This document shows positions 17,801 to 28,606 of a DNA stretch of 64,000 nucleotides, piece after piece. The stretch's first letter is position 1. Each line of letters starts with the position of its first letter. The stretch is from NCBI GenBank assembly GCA_964035545.1, contig OZ037770.1, positions 11,460,463-11,524,462 on the forward strand, written 5' to 3'. Under the pieces are notes generated by a model. The model saw only the letters and a list, made by a program, of their open reading frames with translations, was not told the origin of the DNA and made no database searches. The DNA is from Bugula neritina. Its lineage: Eukaryota > Bryozoa > Gymnolaemata > Cheilostomatida > Bugulidae. The translations under genes were made by a program, and so were the position numbers.

Positions 17801-19839
17801 AGGTGTAAAGCCTCAACTCGTGTCATATTAGAATGCCAGATTCAACTCACGGATCAGTTGAAATTGGTGATTAGGTTCCTATACACACATACATCAGCCA
17901 CAAAACAGGGGTCAAACTGCTTTCGTGACCTATAGAAGTTCGTGAGAAAGGGGTCCTTGAGACACAGAGGGAGCACTGTCTCTAATACTAATTGCACACA
18001 GGTTTTGTTTGGAAAGATAACTCTGAAGGAGGAACCGATAAGTACATGGTGCTGCAAAGCTTATCAATAGTGTTATTACCATTGAACTATAACTATAGTT
18101 TCAGTTCAGTGTTATTACTGCATGGGTTAGTAGAGTATTCCCTAATTATCTATTATCCTGCTACTACATTATGAGATTGATTGGATTATTAACAATGTGT
18201 TAACTGACTATACACTGATAAACCCCACAAGAGCAAATTCATAACACTATTGTAAAGCATAGAAGTGAGATTGTAAAATGATGAACAAACATAAAATGAT
18301 GGGCAAACTACAATGGCCTGAAGCTATCAGCACATTATATACAGTGCACCCTCTTTATCTCACTAAGCGACAGGTCTAAAACCTCAATACACACATCAGC
18401 AACAAAACAGGGTCTAAGCTGTTCTCGTGACCTATAGAAATTCGTGAGAAAGGGGTCCTTGAGATCCACTGTATCAAATCTATTGGGCACAGGTTTTGTT
18501 TGGAAAGATAATTCTGAAGGAGGAACCGATACGTTAATGATGCTGCAACGCTCATCAATAGTGTTATTACTGCGTGCGTTAGTGGGGAATTCCCCCAGTC
18601 CAGGGTAAGCGTTATTTTAATCCCGCATCTGCGCAGAAAGGTCTAACACTAACAGGAACTATAGGCTAAGTAGTTCCATAGGTCTTCCGTGACAAGGTAA
18701 AGTTTACCAACAGCAATAACTGCAAGTGTTAGCAAACTTGAAAGCGATGTTCATTGTTTTCAAATTTTAGTTTTAAAATCAACTTATTGTAGTTCTATTA
18801 TCTCTAGTTTCGGATAGTTATACTGATAGTGACACTCATACTCATACTCATAGTCATACTGATACTCATACTTATACTGTTTCACACAGTCTCACTCACT
18901 TGGCTCATAGTGATAGTCAGTGACAGTCACACTGACACTCACTTACAGTACCACGCTTGGTCTTGCTGTCACACTCACTGCCACAGTGTTTTGATAATGA
19001 CAATCACAATGATTATGATAACATTTCTCATCATCAGCAACTGCAAGATACTTGTGAATTAGTTACTATTTGTCAGTCTCGTGATCATCTTCATCTTGAG
19101 TTTGTACTTTACGTTCTCATGATGATGATGCTGGTAATCATAGTCATAATCATAATGATGTTGAAGTTTAATTTATCAAATGATACAAATTAAAGTATTA
19201 GTAAAGCATATGTTTTGTAATTTTATAAAACTGCTCAACAGAACTTATTAAATTTACAGGGCCTCTGCTGTAGACCGTAGAGGTGGATGTAGTAACAGAA
19301 ACATTAGAAACCACATATATTTATAACTATTTACAATACAATAATTCCAATTTCTCCGCATTCTATTAAATGTCAATAAAATGCATCATTTTTTGGAATA
19401 TTGAGTGAATTGCAAGGAAAACCTAATTCAAGAACCTTCATAATTTTTTTGGCTACAAGTCCCAATTCTTAGAATAATTATTAAGAAAATTCCTCTTGTT
19501 ACTAATTGATTTATTATGTAATAGCTCTGGACTATTGTCTGCAGATACTGCAGTACACAAGTGTGTATTTACATCATGGTATTTCAATATATAGTTTATT
19601 ATACAGCAAGGGTTCATTATTGAAAAGATCGTTTTTAAGTTTTAGAGAGTGCTTAAAATACATTATATCAGCACTGCAGTTTTATAGTTGAGTCACATTC
19701 TACAATCTTTAAAGATATTAAGTAGTGAGTCAGAAGAGACAAACATAGACTACTAAATTCTCTCATTACAGTGAACTACATGGGATCTGAATACACTGTA
19801 TAATATGTTCTCCTGGTTTATAATATAGAGTTGAGTGAA
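14889..19839. other. Spacer between gene copies 1 and 2
   Basis: No well-supported gene. 14889-15480 is the conserved 3' flank of the family. 15660-15890 contains a dispersed repeat (TTTTTGAAAAATTACATG... and CTTGGGGTCACTGAGTGCA) also found near 24945-25150 and 55290-55510. 16788-17327 holds a 179-codon ORF, described separately. 17692-18620 contains an imperfect tandem duplication of about 560 bp: words such as AAAATGATGGGCAAACTA and CGTGAGAAAGGGGTCCTT recur at that spacing. 18780-18900 is simple sequence of ACTCATACTCATA type. 19700-19839 is the conserved region just before the gene. Confidence 0.55.
16788..17327 (+). CDS. Hypothetical 179-codon ORF, possibly a membrane-protein relic
   Basis: The start codon is the first ATG of an open frame with no family I recognise. 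Two hydrophobic stretches (about residues 43-64 and 96-113) could be membrane segments. Related DNA near 25590-25830 and 55590-55830 covers only the 3' part and is broken by indels, so the frame is not conserved between spacers. This argues for a decayed gene fragment or a chance ORF over an active gene. Confidence 0.2.
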   Translation: MISCQTGISLNTTNRTSFIMMLDINNSDILCGGDNTLYYELMVFLTAYLSADALSAILVSVSFVSQRVGLYFECIKLYITIRLYDAVTDSCTFSFLHAFQIITILLFIAADIVATINHDNCFIIDKIKPNESNKWWTDTIFVTKNVISVSSLKKLSILTKIKGMVTYTTYSLLVFKLQI

Positions 19840-22800
19840 ATGGCTGCAGCAGAAGAAGTTGAGTGTGGATTCTGTTTACTAAAAGAAGGTTTAGAGAATC
19901 CCAAGTGTCTACCATGTGGTCATGTACACTGTTTACTATGTCTTGCTCGTAATGTTGATGTGAATGACATGATCAGGTGTCCATGGTGTAGGTAAGTTAG
20001 TTTTGTATAGGCGGAGCTGAGACATATTGTTGGTAGAAAAATAGTGATTGACATCATGTGTTTTAGCTTATACTGAATTTTTACATTACGTTATATATAT
20101 TTTTAATTACTACTGAATAATTATGTGTCTTGTCACAGGGAAGTGTTTGATGAGAGAGTGGAAAGTCTTCTATCTGCTGATGTAGAGGACAACTCCGTAT
20201 CATGTGACGTCTGCACTAAAAAGGGACTGAAAAAAGTACCAGCCATCATATACTGTACTGTGTGCCGTAAACTCTTCTGCAGAAAACATGATGAGGTGAT
20301 ACTTTCATTAAATATCTCTTCAGTTGATGTTCAACACTGCATACTCTAACTCAGCCTCTGATTATATATTGTTATACTTAAATGTTGGTTTATAAGAAAG
20401 CACTGAGAGATCATGTTTCACTTTTATCTGTTTTATCTGCTTTCATGTAAACTATACATTTATTTTAAGACTTTGTGTTAGTGGGAACCTTTATGTTCCT
20501 ATAAATATTTGTAAATTTTTATATCATGTATTTGTAAGTTTCATTTCTAATCCACAATATGGATAGTTGAGTTATATTTCTCAGTAAAGATGTATTCTGT
20601 TATATTCAGTCACATGATGACACCAATGATGACCACCAGAAGATAACCATCTCGGACTACAGAATACAAGCCAAGAGACTAGAGAAAAGAGTTTGTCCCA
20701 AACACACAGCATATCCCTACATACAAGGATGTAAAGTTTGTGTACAGCTGTTCTGTGCGCAATGCACATCTTGCACTAACTTTTGTGTTGGAGGTAAGAA
20801 AGTTCTGCTGAAAATTATTTACTAATTATTGATAAATCTGATAGGTTGCATAACTACCTCAGTAACTCTTGTAAGATAGCTGCCCTCACCATGAATTGAC
20901 CTGCAAACCTCTATCATGCAACTTCCACTATATGGGCTACTGGGTAATCACAGCACTACAAATTTGAAGCTAGCATAGATAAAGAGTTTATTTTGAGTAG
21001 AAACTCTGTTCAAAAGTATAGTCCATTATTCATTGAGAAATTTTAAAATAGGCAAATAATTCTTAAAATATAAAAAATTAATTGAACGTTTAAAATTGAA
21101 AAAGAGGTCAGAAGTCAGTGAATTGAAGTGCCTCTCACTCGCACAGCGTGTCCAAAGTTTTATATTTTGTTTTTCAATGGCCACGCTGGAGTTTAGTTTT
21201 TCATTGTCATTTTAATTTTAGACTCACCCCATCACATGGTTAATCTAGATGATTTAATCAAAGAGCTTATAAATATAGATGATCTTCTCACCACTGAAGA
21301 CAAGATGTCTGCTTTCTTCAAACACCTTTCTAAAACTGTGTCAGACTTTGATAATGAGACGGAGGAATTGCTGAATATTCTTCATACACAGCGTGATGAA
21401 CAGGTTCTGTGTTTATAGAAAATACTTTGTGTTGCTCTGTAATCTACATTCTGTAGTCAGGTGTTAGTAAAACATTGCAATACTAATACTTACGAGTAAC
21501 AGCTAGGTGACTAGCTACTATGCTGTGTGAATTAAATCACTGTATTTTGTTTAAAAAGTTGCAACTTTTGTAATCAATTCTGAAAAACTTTCTCGAATAT
21601 GTTGTCCACTTTCTGCAATGTGCTGGTACAATGTATGATGTAGTTGACTGAAGTGAGACTAAAGTATGAGAAACTGGAGAAGGAATTCTTAGCTAGTAGA
21701 AAGAAGACTAAAGAGGAACTGAACAGATACATGGAGAGAGAAGTTGAAACTGTTTTGTCTCAACTGAGTAACAGTAGAATGAAGGTAGAAGCTCAACTTA
21801 GACAAAACCATCAGGTGAGCAGTGTTCACTATATGTTAGCATAAGAAATTTAGGCTATGTCTTTTGTGTGAATCTTTAATAATGCACTAGCATGCTGTAT
21901 AGGCATGAAATGCGTTGAAAATTAAAGGAAATAATGTAAGACTCACGTTGACCATCTCCATGCCTAATTATTTATATTCGTTTTAGCTCTATAGTTGTGT
22001 GCTTACAAACTTCAATGTCTTCCAATATGGTGAGTAAAAGAATTGTTTTAAAGTTGTATTGTTCTAAATTTGTAAAATTCACAACTTTTACCAAAGTCTA
22101 TATGTTCCTAAATAGTAGGTATACTAACTATAGTTGATCTAAATAGTTGATTTGGTGCAATATGCTTGTACCAGGCACACCAAGCTTTTTACCCATTTGT
22201 TACTTTATTGGAACTGTCGCACAAAAGATTAGGAAGTTCTCACTAAAAAGACTATCCTTTTAGCCCCACTGACCAATGCTATGCTTGTTCACTGCAGGTG
22301 GATCTGGTTGAAGGATTTGCAGAGATTAAAGAGAGAATACAGAGACTGATATCTGTTGAGATACCTGAACTAGAGTTGTGTGATGTCATGTCTCTAAAGG
22401 TCAAAGGTTAGTATACTAAACTAGAGCTGTGTGATGTCATGTCTCTAAAGGTCAAAGGTTAGTATACTAAACTAGAGCTGTGTGATGTCATGTCTCTAAA
22501 GGTCAAAGGTTAGCAAACTAGACTGTAGAATTCTTGTACTAGTGCACCTTTATTAAGATATTTGAAATAATCATGTATCTGCATTGCATCTGGTAAGTGC
22601 TTTTCATGTGTGTGCAACTACTGGTTAGAAAATTTGAGTATCAGTTGAAATAGCCCTGTGTGTATAAGTCAGAGTTTCTATTAATAGAATTTATACACAT
22701 ACTCACTTTTATATGACATACATATTTTATACATACTCACTTATATATAAGTATACACACATACACACATATTCACATGTATATTGTAGAAGAGAAGAGA

Positions 22801-23751
22801 GAAATAGAAATAGACTTGGTTCCTGCAGCAGACATGATTATTAGTTTAGATCCTCCTAAATCTATCAAACTCTTACAGTCTGTTGATGTTTCTAGTTACT
22901 GTTATTCTGTCTGTAAATATGAGAGTAACACTTATGTAGGGCTGAGTGGTGGAGGAATAGACAGAATAGATGAGAGTTTCAGTGTTTCCAAGTCTTTTAT
23001 TTCTTTTACTAAGTGGGTAAATGGAGTCACAGTACATAGAAATAAGCTGTATGCTCTACATTGTATCAGCAGCAGTAATTGGGAGGTACATGTGTATGAT
23101 CTTACTGGGAAACAGGTGACCAGCTGGTTTCACCATGATAGTAATCGGTATGTAAACAAACTTGCTATTGTTGATGATCAGGTTGTAGTTCCTGATAGGC
23201 ACAGTAAGAGGCTTACAATCTACTCTCTTACTGGGGAGGTAATTAAACATGTCTCCTGCCCTCTACTCAGTAATAGTAATACAGCAATATGTGCAGCAGA
23301 CAGACATTGTGTAGTAGTTTCTAACACTGGTTCCTCTCAAGTATTTAAATTAGACTTGACAACAGAGAAACTCATCTGGACATGCAAGGATGTATCTCAA
23401 CCACAAGGTGTGACCTGCTATAGAAGTAAATATATTCTTGTGACTAACCGCAGCAGTAAAACCACCATCTGGATACTGGATGTGGAAACAGGTTAGTATT
23501 ACATTAATTAGTTAACTACTGTGACCAATATATTAGTATTTCTCACAGTCTCACACTATAAAATATATTATGCTAAGCACTAGTGATGACACACTAATAC
23601 ATCATTTCCTGTTACAGGTACACTACTGTCCAAAGTAGAAGATCCAACTGGTAGAGCTGGGAGTAGTGTGTGTGATCTCCATGTGTATAAAGACACTCTG
23701 ATTGTACCTCGATTCATGGAGAAGAAAGTTCTGTTTTACCAGTTGAACTAA
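19840..23751 (+). CDS. TRIM-NHL-like RING/B-box/coiled-coil/propeller protein, copy 2
   Basis: Eight exons: 19840-19991, 20139-20295, 20610-20793, 21222-21403, 21644-21814, 22298-22406, 22790-23491, 23618-23751. This gives 596 residues with all phases intact. The RING cysteines and histidine are complete. The second zinc module differs from copy 1 after its core (AQCTSCTNFCVGG in place of LKCVSSGNLCVGG). Exon 7 is 30 nt longer than in copy 1, with residues added around the first propeller blade. Exon 6 is followed by two extra 51-bp repeats of its own 3' end and donor. Intron 5 lacks the minisatellite of copies 1, 3 and 5, and no transposon interrupts the gene. This is one of the best candidates for a functional member. 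Confidence 0.88.
20878..20945 (-). repeat. Degenerate tRNA-like SINE relic, antisense, intron 3 of copy 2
   Basis: Read on the minus strand it aligns with the better preserved blocks at 37065-37141 and 50565-50642 but has lost most of the A and B box matches. Weak on its own; supported by position. Confidence 0.3.
22370..22515 (+). repeat. Tandem 51-bp repeats of exon 6 end plus splice donor (3 units, copy 2)
   Basis: Each unit contains CTAGAGCTGTGTGATGTCAT, then GTCTCTAAAG, GTCAAAG and the donor GTTAGTATAC. Donors fall after 22406, 22457 and 22508, exactly 51 bp apart. Reading through the first donor gives an immediate in-frame TAG, so use of a later donor would truncate the protein before the propeller. 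Confidence 0.93.
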
Positions 23752-24314
23752 ACAGGTATTTGACAGGATATTATTCCATCTTATGGTACATTTATTATAT
23801 TGTTTATCACACTAGACTCTGTTTGAATACATTTGGTGCTCAACTCTGTGTTTTCTACTAATGTACATATTTGTGATGATATGTCTAAAATGTACAACTT
23901 CTACATATACACTGTGCCTGTTATTTCTAGATGATTCTCAGAGTTGACTCTGTAGAATGAGTTCTTCAACACGGAGCTATGATAGAGTGTGGGAAGCTGT
24001 ATGACGTCCCAGTAACTAATTTATACACCTAAACATAACTAATTTCAAGTAATTATTTATTTTCACTTTATTTTTCACGTGTATCAATCCTATTCTATGC
24101 AGCCTGCGTAATTTCAGGGTATTAAGTAGACTGTAACTTTATATATCTAACATGATTTGCAATGAATGGTCATGTAGAGATCAATGTGATCCTCATGGTA
24201 ACTCTAAGTCTACATTTCCTACAGACTGAAATACTATTATATCACAATGTTTACTACTTGCTATCAAATACTAACCACTACTACTGCATTCATTTTACTT
24301 TATTGTTTACATAT

Positions 24315-24587
24315 TGTTGTGCACAATAGTTACGTGGGTTTTCTAGTGAGTCCAATTAGTGTTAAGTATACGACAATTCAATGGTAATCTCTATTAGGAT
24401 CTTTATTGTAACCATATAATATAAAGAAAAAATATATCTATGTATCACCGTTTACTACTCTCTTACATCACTGCTAGCAACACTATATATCTAATATCGT
24501 TCTGCGTGGCTTAACACAGCCGGAGTACTAATGAGAGTGTTTGATTGGCAGAGGGCACGTGTGACGTATTTTCCACGCCCCATCACA
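24315..24587 (-). mobile_element. Solo LTR, minus orientation, 273 bp
   Basis: Copies 1, 3 and F lack this block between otherwise alignable flanks. It has TG...CA ends (TGTTGTGCAC...CCATCACA) and a 4-bp target duplication ATAT (24311-24314, 24588-24591). On the minus strand there is an AATAAAGATCC polyadenylation signal and an upstream AT-rich TATA-like stretch. The same insertion is present downstream of copy 5. Confidence 0.8.
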
Positions 24588-25160
24588 ATATGCTAGTTTT
24601 CATTCACTGTATTTGTGTGTCAGGTTATTATTTTATATAATGTATTATATAACCTGTTTGATATTGTGTGATCATCTGATTATTTGATTGGCTGTCATAG
24701 AATATAATGGTCAAAGTGATTAATTATTCCGGTATATTCTATAAACAGTGAATAAATTAGAGTAACTATGGTTACTAATGGCAAAATATTTTACTATAGA
24801 TAACATCACCATGTCTCATTCCAGTAAAATAGTTTACAGAATTTCTACTCTGTGTAGAGTATAACATTAGCAATGTTGTAGTTACTTGTAGATGCAGAGT
24901 TGTAGATTCTTACTTAAGTTACAACTTGGGTTATTAGAAAGGTTTTTGAAAAATTACATGCCATGCCATGGCATCCTGGTTAGTAGATTGTATTGTGCAG
25001 CACAAAGTTTGGGGTCACTGAGTGCAATGGCTGGGGACTTCTCAAGTTTGGATATGAACTTTGGGTGATGATGAGCACTGAACAATGGACTTGGTGACCT
25101 TGAACTTTGACTGCATGATTGTTGTTTCACAGGAAGTTTTTGAAAAGTTACATGTGATAG

Positions 25161-25513
25161 TGTAGTGAGTAGTGCAAAGTACAAATACGGGAATCGCCCT
25201 CTCTCTACTCTTGGAATACTTAGACCCTTATGTAGCAACCAATTAGCAGCTCCGGAAGATATGCTTCCGATTCACGTGACACTTCCCGGGTTATTAACAT
25301 TATATCACGTTGTTGTAAGCGGAGGCTTGAAGTAGTAACATGTGTTAGTAGTTGACTGATGTATAGGATAATTTGATGTGATGTTTGTTTCATGCTTTAT
25401 TGTGGATAATAAATATAATTACTCGACAGCTACCCTAGTAATTGCTAGCAGAATAACCAGCTAACTATACGCAAGTAAATAACTCACGCTCAGTAATTGC
25501 ACAAATTACTACA
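25161..25513 (+). mobile_element. Solo LTR, plus orientation, 353 bp
   Basis: Ends TGTAGT...ACTACA form a 6-bp terminal inverted repeat. The target duplication is ATAG (25157-25160, 25514-25517). Copy 5's downstream spacer has the uninterrupted site (GTGATAGCACTG at about 55507). An AATAAATATAATTACTCGAC signal resembles the R/U5 region of the 305-bp LTR family. It is unique to this spacer in the window. Confidence 0.85.
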
Positions 25514-26401
25514 ATAGCACTGATTGATGCAGTACAACGTTTGGGGTCGCTGAGTTCTTTAGCACCCAGGACTGGCACTTAGGCCATCGTGTGTACTGTT
25601 TCTTACATGCATTTCAAATAATTACTATTATATTACTACAGCAGATATCGTAGCTACAATAAATCATGACACATTTTTTATTATCCATATAATTAAACCT
25701 AATTAGCCAAATAAATGATAGACCAAGACCATTTTCATCATAAAAATATTAGTGTTTTCAAGGTTGAAAAAATTGAGTATACTTACGAAGATAAAGGGCA
25801 TGGTAACATACACAACATAGTTTGTTGGTCTATAAACTGCAGATCTAAATGTCAGACCACAATATAATACTTCATCTACACTAGTTTGAACACAAGTTTA
25901 CAACTTATAATATATACATATAACATATTGAATGACTAAATTCCACACCCATTTCCATATATCCATCCATATTCCAATTAATATTATTCTTTCTTATAAT
26001 TGTGAAGTAATTCATCCATATCAAGCTTTGAAGTTTAAAGCTTAGTTCACACTTATAAACAGAATAACAGAAGAGTCACTATTCAAGAAATAGTTGTAGT
26101 CTGTATTGGTTAGTGAGGTCATAGCTGCTCCACTGCTGGTGAGAGCTCTAGCTGTGTTTCAAGGATTGTCACATGGATATCTACTGTAAAGCATATGAAT
26201 TAGTGAGGTTCATAAAATGATGGGCAAACTACTTAATGGCATATGAAGCTTTCAGCACATTATAATATACAGTGCTCCCTCTGTATCTCACTAAACTCTA
26301 AACTCGATCAAATTGTGATAACTAAGAATATGTCAGATTTCGTTAAAATTGGTCATTTGGTCTCTATGCACATGTACATCAGCCAAAAAACAGGGTTCCA
26401 G

Positions 26402-26813
26402 TGTAGTGAACTTTTCTGTGTAATAATTTAGAGTTGTCTTTCCAATTTTCTATTTAATATAATAACTTATGTGCAATCATGTAAGCTGACTTCGGCCGAG
26501 AATCGGAGGTGTGAGAATGTCGGGATCGCCGACTGGGTTGCGACATGCGATCGGAAAAGTCGTAATTCGACATCTTCTCGGTGACCCCGATTTTCGGACG
26601 CAGAAGTCTCTCGAAGGAATTTTTTCCACTATATAAGGAGGCAAACTTACAGAGTAGATCAGCCTACCACTGGAACTCGCAGGATAAAGCCAAACACACA
26701 GATACTTTTATACCTTGTAATAAAGATTAGTCTACTCAACTTGGACAACCTTGTTTCTTATATAACGGAGCTATGCTCCCACCTAATTGCGTTCTGCCCA
26801 CAAAACTACTACA
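26402..26813 (+). mobile_element. Solo LTR, plus orientation, 412 bp (same family and site as 73-494)
   Basis: Begins TGTAGTGAAC and ends AACTACTACA, so the inverted ends TGTAGT/ACTACA are intact here. It has a TATA motif (CTATATAAGG, about 26630) and an AATAAAGATT signal (about 26720). It occupies the same spacer position as 73-494. Confidence 0.7.
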
Positions 26814-28012
26814 TAAGCCGCTTTCGTGACCTATAGAAATTCGTGAGAAAGAGGTCCTTAAGATACAGAGGAACACTGTATCTAATATTAATTGCGCACA
26901 GGTTATTTTGGAAAGATAACTCTGAAGGAGGACACGATACGTTAATGACGCTGCAACCATTGAACTATAGTTTCAGTTCAGTGGCTGCAACGCTAATCAA
27001 TAGTTTTATTACTGCGTGCGTTAGTGGGGAATTCCCCCAATCCAGGGTAAGTTTTGTTTTAATCTCGCGTCTGCGCAGAAAGATCTAACACTAAAAAGAT
27101 CTGTTACTGGTTACTAAGTTACTAAAGTCCTCCGCGTCGAGGTGAAGTTTGTCTCATTAATTGTTTACCGGCAGCAATAGCTGTAACTCTGTAAGTGTTA
27201 GCAAACTTGAAAGTGATATTCACTGTTTTAAATTTTCAATTTTAAAGTCAACTTATTATAATTTTATCATCTGTAGTTTCATCAAGGTTTAGGTTACACA
27301 GTTATACTGATAGTCATACAGATACTCATACTGTTTCACTCAATCTCACTCTGATTCACTTTACAGTTTACTCATAGTCAGTGACAGTCACACTGACACT
27401 CACTCACAGTACCACACTTAGTCTTGCTATGGCAGCAAGTGATCTGGTGTCAGTCACTGCGCCAGACAGTTTTGAAAATTACAATGATTATGATAACATT
27501 TTTAATCAGCAAGATACTTGTGAATTAGTTACTCTTGCTCAGTTTCATGGTCATCTTCATCTTGAGTTTTTACTTCACGTGCTCATGATGATGATGATCA
27601 TAGTCATACTCGTAATGATATTGAAGTTTGAATTATCAAATGATACAAATTAAAATATTAGTAAAGCATATGTTTTGAAATTGAATAAAACTGCTCAACA
27701 GAACTTATTTAGCTTACAGGCCTCTACTGTAGATCTTAAAGGTAGATGCAGTAACAGAAGCATTAGAAACCACATACATTTATAACTACATATTTACAAT
27801 GGAAAAATTCCAACTTTTCCACATTGTATTGAATGTCAATAAAATGCATCATTTTTTGGAATATTGAGTGAATTGCAAGGAAAACCTAATTCAAGAACCT
27901 TCATAATTTTTTGGCTAGAAGTTGATCTGGTTTCTTAGAATAATTTTAAAAAAATTGCTCTTGTTACTAATTGATTTATTATGTTATAGCTCTGAACCAT
28001 TATCTGCAGTAC

Positions 28013-28317
28013 TGTGGTGGCTCGTGGAGCTACCAGCAACACAGCATGCAGGGTCGCGTAATCGACCCGGAACAATGGATAGCCAATTAGCGTGTTTAAT
28101 AGTTAGCAGCAATTATAGTTTCCCGCTGCTAACTCAGTCGAAGTTAGAGTGCTGAATAGACTAGATGTGTAAATTGTCAGATGTATTTGTATCGTTTTAT
28201 AATGTATTATTGTGTGTAAAATATATACTCGTTCACTCGACTTATCCTGGTGCAGTTCTATAGCAAGTAATTAGACTCTCTGGATAGCATATCAACCCTA
28301 ACTCGAAAAACATAACA
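28013..28317 (+). mobile_element. Solo LTR of the element-2 family, 305 bp
   Basis: It has TGTGGTGGCTCG...CATAACA ends and a target duplication GTAC (28009-28012, 28318-28321). Copies 1, 2 and 6 show the empty site. It has exactly the same length (305 bp) as the 5' LTR of gypsy element 2 at 41773-42077 and is clearly similar to it, so it is a recombined remnant of that family. Confidence 0.9.
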
Positions 28318-28606
28318 GTACACAAGTGTGTCTTTACATCTTGGTATTACAATATATAGTTTATTATACAACAAGGGTTCATTATTAAAAATATCCTTTT
28401 CAAGTTTTAGAGAGTGCTTAAAATACATTATATCAGCACTGCAGTTTTATAGTTGAGTTACATTCTACAATGTTTAAAGATATTAAGTAGTGAGTCAGAA
28501 AAGACACAAACATAAACTACTAAATTCTCTCATTACAGTGAACTACAAGGAATCTGAATACACTTTATAATATGTTCTCCTGTTTTATAATATAGAGTTG
28601 AGTGAA

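Larger units (their letters stand above)
23752..28606. other. Spacer between gene copies 2 and 3
   Basis: No supported gene. It contains four solo LTRs (24315-24587, 25161-25513, 26402-26813, 28013-28317), the dispersed repeat at 24945-25150, broken remains of the 16788-17327 ORF region (about 25590-25830), the CGTGAGAAAG block with inverted repeat (26830-26960), simple sequence near 27300-27420, and the conserved pre-gene region 28440-28606. Confidence 0.6.

Noticed and set aside
22407-22514. Extra exon formed by the 51-bp units in copy 2
   Set aside because: The sequence between donors opens with an in-frame stop and has no acceptor, so it is a repeated exon end and not a separate exon.
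24954-25238. Antisense 94-codon ORF, also at 55307-55561 and distantly at 15698-15883
   Set aside because: Follows a dispersed non-coding repeat. Frames and ends differ between copies.
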